Source: an uncultured Opitutaceae bacterium (lineage in GTDB: Bacteria; Verrucomicrobiota; Verrucomicrobiia; Opitutales; Opitutaceae). Taken from it: a stretch of DNA of 64,000 bases. Made by a program: the position numbers and the translations under genes. The notes beneath the pieces were generated by a model. That model had not been told where the DNA came from, made no database searches, and was given only the letters and a program-made list of their open reading frames with translations. Positions 60,211 to 64,000 of the stretch are shown here, in pieces (the first letter of the stretch is position 1; each line of letters opens with the position of its first letter). The DNA lies in assembly GCA_937902925.1 (NCBI GenBank), contig CALFNN010000011.1, positions 111,512 through 175,511 of the forward strand, given 5' to 3'.

Positions 60211-63200
60211 TTAGCGGATGATCAGTTCGGGCACGCCCGCGTTTTGCGCGAACGCCGCACCGCTCAGGTCAACCAAGCCCGACAGCTTCACCACGATATC
60301 CTGGGTGGAATCGAAGGAAGTGCCAGTATGCATGGCTTCGACGACATAGGTGTCGCCATTGAACTGGAACCACCCGACGTAGCCGTTGGCGCTGGCGGCA
60401 CCGCCCGTGTTCACCACGGCGTTGGCGTAATCCTGGAATACCGCCGTGCCGGAACCAAGCACAAGCTTGGTAGGCGCGAACGATTCCACTCCAGTTCCAC
60501 CTGCGGCCGCCAGTTGCAACAAATCACCGGCCGAAGCGTCGGTGACCGTCGTATAGACGTTCACGTTGGCAGTCTTGGTCGCAACGACGAACGTATCGTT
60601 ACCCGAGCCACCGGTGAGGGTGGTCAGGCCGGCGTTCGATGTCAGCGTGTCGGCGCCAGCACCACCGATCAGCACGTCGGCCGTTGTCGTGCCGCCAGCG
60701 ATCAACTTATCGGCAGCGGAGCCGCCCTTGACCGTCTCGGCCACCGTGCCATTCGTCGTGTGCGTCAATGCACCAGTCGCGGCAGAAGCGTCCACCGAGG
60801 CCAGCACAACATTACCCGAGTTGATCAAGTTCAGCGCTTTGCTGCCCGTGACCGTTATGCTGGTCACGGAATCGGCGGCCAACTTGATTTGGGAGTCGTT
60901 TGAGCTGTTGGCGATCGTGATGCTTTCAATGCCCGCAGCCTTGGTTGTAGTGCCACTGGCATCCCCGTTCACATTAATTGTGAGCGCGTCGGCTGCAGTG
61001 TCAGTCTTCAGCTGGTAGGTAACGTCCTGACCGGGGACGACAATCGACAACGGTGAACCGGCCGCCACGTTACTGAACGTGACTGCACCACCGGTAATCG
61101 CATCCGCAGACACACCGGTGAAGCCGGTCGCATCAAAACTACCACCACCCGCGGCGCCAGTCAACGCCAGCGTTTCGAACCCACTGATGTTGGTATTGGT
61201 CGACGGATTGGTGAGCGCTGTGCTCGTTAGCGTCAGCGTATCGGTGCCTGCACCGCCGCTGATTGCTTTGGTCGGCGCAACGGCAATGGTCACGTTGTCG
61301 GCTCCAGAGCCGCCCTCATAGGTGGCAAGGGTGGGGTCCAACGTCACCGTGACGGCACCGCTCGTTCCCGAGGCATTGACGTCAGTCACGTTCGCTCCGG
61401 CGGTCATCTTGAGCCCGGCAGAACCTGAAACCGTCACCGAAGTGAGCGAGGCAGGAGCCGTCGTGATCGTCAGCTTCTTCGTGCCATCGACCGTCAGCGA
61501 CTTGAGGCTGGTGTCGGTGAAACCGGCCAGCGTCGTGTCATTGCCGGTGGTGTGCACCTTCAGCGTCGTATACGTGTTGGAGGCATCGTTGATCGTGTTG
61601 ATGCCCTTGGACGCATTTACCGTCAGGTCGAGCGAGGTTGCGACCGTGTTATTGAGTGTCAAAAGCGCGCTCGTTGCACCGCTGCTATTCGAGAGGCTCA
61701 GGGTGTTCAGCGCGTTCGACGTGATGGTCGAGGCGCCATAGTTCGACAGCGTGACACTCGAGATCGTGTTGGTCGTCGCGCTGACATTGGCGTCACTGAT
61801 GGTCACCGAGCCGGGGATAACCCCAGCCGCACCAGACGCTTTGGCCGACGTGACGCCTTGCGTGATGGTATTGATCGTCGTCAACCCCGTGCTGGGAGTA
61901 ACGCCGTCAGCCAACAAGCCGCTATTCGCGAGGTCCGTCAGCGCCTTGGCGGAAAGACCCGTAAAGGTAACGGTGTCTGAGTTGGCTCCCGACACTGCGC
62001 CCGTCGAGAAGGTGCCGAGCCCGTTCGCCAAATTGGCAAACGCAGCAGCAACCTGCTTCGCCGTCGCGCCGGTTGCCGGAACGGTGTATTTCAGCCCGTC
62101 CAGAACAATCGTATCGCCAGCAGCGGGCGTCCCGGTGAACTGCACCGTGGCAACCTCCGTCACAGCCGACACGGCCAAAACCGTGGGCGCAGCGGTGCTC
62201 GCAGCAACTTGGTTAACCGTCACCGATGTGGTCGAAGTCGAACCGGTTACGTTCACCGCGGCTTCAGTCACGATAGCGTTTGCGCCCGCGACAGTGTTGA
62301 CAGGATTGGTCACGGCCTGCGTGACGGAATCCGTGGTGCCGCCTTTGACTGTGATGGTGCCACCCGTGGTGTTGGTCGCGTAGGTGGAGTCGCCGACAAG
62401 CGTCGACGAAACCGTCACCGCACCAGTCGGCTTCGTGGTGTTGCCAATCGTGATGGTGCCAGTCGTGCCGCCGTTGTTCTTCGCGGAAGCCGTCAGGTTG
62501 ACCGTCGTGCCGTCATCAATCGTCGAGGCGACGGCAGCCTGGGCCGTATCGGTAACGGTGATCGCTCCAGTGGCGCCGCTCAGCGCGTAGCCGCCGGCGG
62601 TTGTAACAGTCTGCGTCGAACCGCCAGCCAAGGTGACCTTGCCAGCCGTGTCGAACGCCGTCACCGCCTGGCCCGCTCCCGCCTTGATGTTATCCGCACC
62701 CGTGGACGTGATGACATTCAAGGCCGTCAAGCCCGTGATGTTGGTAGTCGAGGTGTCGATATTGGCGTCGTAAGCCGCGGCGAAATTAATCGTCTCGACG
62801 TTCTTGATCGTCAATCCGTTGGGAAGAGGAGTCCCCGCGTTAGGCGGGCCGGACGTGCCGACATCATTGATCGACAGTTGATCGCCGGTGCCAGCACCGC
62901 CATCGATATTGTCCAATGCCGTCAATGTCGCGGTAGCACCCCCGACATTTCCGATTGCACCATTGATAATATCGTTACCTGCAGTGCCGGTGATCGCATC
63001 GACGCCCGTGGTGAGCGTGAAGGTCTTGACTTGCGCCGCGATCGGGTTGTTGCCCGTGAAGGACAGCCCGGCCGCCGGCGTCTGCGCCGGCAGATTGGCC
63101 GTGCCACCCGGAGCGACGGTCGAATCGGAACCAGCGGTGAAGTTGAGACCGAAGTTGTAGGAACCCGCGTTATTGATGGACTTGCCATTGGCTTCACTGA

Positions 63201-63951
63201 GTCCACCGCCGGCAACCGTCACGCTGCCGAACTGCGAGGCCGTGCCAAACACGAGAGTCGGCGTGGCCGTGCTCGTCGCGGAGGTCTTGATGTCGCCGAT
63301 CGTAACGACGTCCTGGACTTGAACGTTGGCCGCAGCAATGCCGACTACGCCGCTGTCGGCGGAGAAGACCGCGTTGCCGGCGCGAATGCCGCCGAAGATC
63401 GAACCGTTGGGGTTCGCGGGATTCGCCACGATCGTGATTTTCGCGACGTCCGCCGTGTGATCGCCGCCCGTGTGGGTCGCATCGAACAGCGTGTTACCCG
63501 CGAAGGCAGTCCCGGATCCAACCGAGAAGACCGTGAGATTGGTCGTGGCGTCCGAGCCGGTGACCGTAAATGAAGCGAGACCCTGCTCATAGCCGCCGGT
63601 GACGGTCTGATTGTATTTCGTCGGCTGCACACCCGCCACAGCGGTGGAAGGATCGAGCGAGATGGTCAGCGTGCCCGCGCCGCCGAATTCAGCCTGCACG
63701 ATGTCGCCTTGAAGGTCGAGGAACGACACGCGGGTGATGTTACCCGTATCGTTGGTGACCGAGACGGACGTGCCGGTCAAAAGGACTTGGTCGTAGTGAT
63801 TGCCGTTCGAAGCGACGATGAACTTGTCAGCGCCAGAGCCGCCCGGGGTAAGTTCGGTGCCGCTGCCGGTGATCCCGGCGAGAAGCTGGCGTTGTTCCAA
63901 CGCCTCGAGCTTGAGATTAGACTTGAACCGTTTCTTTGTTTTTTTGGCCAT
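60211..63951 (-). CDS. Giant S-layer-like surface protein with LEPR-XLL-type N-terminus
   Basis: 1246 aa. The N-terminus is basic (MAKKTKKRFKSNLK) and then reads LEALEQRQLLA, the pattern of the LEPR-XLL signature on large extracellular proteins of Planctomycetes and Verrucomicrobia. Residues 27-290 are the domain shared with the two S8 proteases. The remainder is beta-rich, Thr/Ala/Gly/Val/Ser-rich, has no cysteine that I can see, and contains RTX-like nonapeptide stretches (GGAGTDTL, GGAGADTL, GGSGNDTF) that bind calcium in S-layer and RTX proteins. The C-terminal ~110 residues (DASAGDLLQLAAAGG to VPELIIR) resemble S-layer-type ends. It is less GC-rich than most of the window. A dedicated terminator follows, and OGT-like and PKMT-like genes lie downstream. 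The 49 bases from 63952 to the window end show no clear Shine-Dalgarno site. Confidence 0.88.
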   Translation of the reverse strand: MAKKTKKRFKSNLKLEALEQRQLLAGITGSGTELTPGGSGADKFIVASNGNHYDQVLLTGTSVSVTNDTGNITRVSFLDLQGDIVQAEFGGAGTLTISLDPSTAVAGVQPTKYNQTVTGGYEQGLASFTVTGSDATTNLTVFSVGSGTAFAGNTLFDATHTGGDHTADVAKITIVANPANPNGSIFGGIRAGNAVFSADSGVVGIAAANVQVQDVVTIGDIKTSATSTATPTLVFGTASQFGSVTVAGGGLSEANGKSINNAGSYNFGLNFTAGSDSTVAPGGTANLPAQTPAAGLSFTGNNPIAAQVKTFTLTTGVDAITGTAGNDIINGAIGNVGGATATLTALDNIDGGAGTGDQLSINDVGTSGPPNAGTPLPNGLTIKNVETINFAAAYDANIDTSTTNITGLTALNVITSTGADNIKAGAGQAVTAFDTAGKVTLAGGSTQTVTTAGGYALSGATGAITVTDTAQAAVASTIDDGTTVNLTASAKNNGGTTGTITIGNTTKPTGAVTVSSTLVGDSTYATNTTGGTITVKGGTTDSVTQAVTNPVNTVAGANAIVTEAAVNVTGSTSTTSVTVNQVAASTAAPTVLAVSAVTEVATVQFTGTPAAGDTIVLDGLKYTVPATGATAKQVAAAFANLANGLGTFSTGAVSGANSDTVTFTGLSAKALTDLANSGLLADGVTPSTGLTTINTITQGVTSAKASGAAGVIPGSVTISDANVSATTNTISSVTLSNYGASTITSNALNTLSLSNSSGATSALLTLNNTVATSLDLTVNASKGINTINDASNTYTTLKVHTTGNDTTLAGFTDTSLKSLTVDGTKKLTITTAPASLTSVTVSGSAGLKMTAGANVTDVNASGTSGAVTVTLDPTLATYEGGSGADNVTIAVAPTKAISGGAGTDTLTLTSTALTNPSTNTNISGFETLALTGAAGGGSFDATGFTGVSADAITGGAVTFSNVAAGSPLSIVVPGQDVTYQLKTDTAADALTINVNGDASGTTTKAAGIESITIANSSNDSQIKLAADSVTSITVTGSKALNLINSGNVVLASVDASAATGALTHTTNGTVAETVKGGSAADKLIAGGTTTADVLIGGAGADTLTSNAGLTTLTGGSGNDTFVVATKTANVNVYTTVTDASAGDLLQLAAAGGTGVESFAPTKLVLGSGTAVFQDYANAVVNTGGAASANGYVGWFQFNGDTYVVEAMHTGTSFDSTQDIVVKLSGLVDLSGAAFAQNAGVPELIIR
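63082..63873 (-). other. Shared surface domain, copy 3 (N-terminal)
   Basis: Residues 27-290 of the S-layer-like protein. Blocks YDQVLLTG, DLQGDIVQAEFGGAGTL, TTNLTVFSVGSGTAF, ADVAKITI, IFGGIRAGNAVF, VVTIGDI, ATPTLVFGTAS and FTAGSDS align in order with the C-terminal domains of both proteases. Confidence 0.72.
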
Positions 63952-64000
63952 GATCGTTTTTGTTGAGTTTAAGCACCCAAATTGCCTCTCCCGAGAAGCG

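Noticed and set aside
62209..63573. 454-codon plus-strand frame opposite the surface protein
   Set aside because: Arg/Gly/Asp-rich antisense of a Thr/Ala/Gly-rich repeat protein; no signal or domain.

Overview
The window looks like a chromosomal segment of a high-GC member of the Verrucomicrobia, most likely near the Opitutaceae. This is inferred from gene content, not from a search: an alternative complex III (ACIII) operon, a giant surface protein with a planctomycete/verrucomicrobial LEPR-XLL-like N-terminus, very large multidomain secreted proteases, and paralogous ABC-2 permease pairs under a YtrA-type GntR regulator. I see no rRNA, tRNA, CRISPR array, insertion sequence or prophage.

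Layout. 1-4642 (+): housekeeping and DNA repair genes (ybeY, a DUF502 membrane protein, a RecO-like protein, a nuclease-helicase fusion). 4680-13751: a small secreted protein, then two tandem paralogous giant S8 proteases (PPC-like domains, PQQ-type beta-propeller, Ig-like domain and a C-terminal domain I do not recognise). 13857-19496 (-): a GntR-regulated ABC transporter operon with two long permeases, and a coiled-coil protein downstream. 19564-25351: a secreted protein, then pyrR-pyrB-pyrC, a CPBP protease, thiL and tsaE. 25391-36650 (-): an ACIII respiratory operon, small ORF-actA-B-C-D-E-F-small TM protein, running without a break into ccoN-, ccoO- and ccoP-like genes. 36804-41434 (-): a TolC / membrane-fusion protein / MacB-LolC-type permease / ATPase efflux set. 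41586-54535 (+): a surface-glycan cluster (glycosyltransferases, methyltransferases, DegT aminotransferase, ABC-2 exporter permease, sulfotransferase), mostly translationally coupled. 54569-63951 (-): a glycosyltransferase, an unknown protein, a PKMT-type methyltransferase, a TPR-OGT-type O-glycosyltransferase and a 1246-aa S-layer-like protein.

How the genes may work together. The ACIII operon encodes quinol oxidation by a cytochrome c/Fe-S complex. Its CcoN-like partner has lost nearly all haem and copper ligands, so it cannot be a normal oxygen-reducing subunit; it may be a scaffold that holds the two c-type cytochromes against ACIII. The second theme is the cell surface. Both giant proteases end in a domain of about 265 residues that also forms the N-terminal part of the S-layer-like protein, and that protein sits next to an OGT-type glycosyltransferase, a PKMT-type methyltransferase and a large glycan cluster. 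This suggests a glycosylated surface layer with proteases that share a surface or assembly domain.

Because the DNA is GC-rich, long spurious ORFs occur opposite most genes and were left out. Starts were chosen from signal peptides, overlaps with the preceding stop (ATGA or GTGA), and domain starts.
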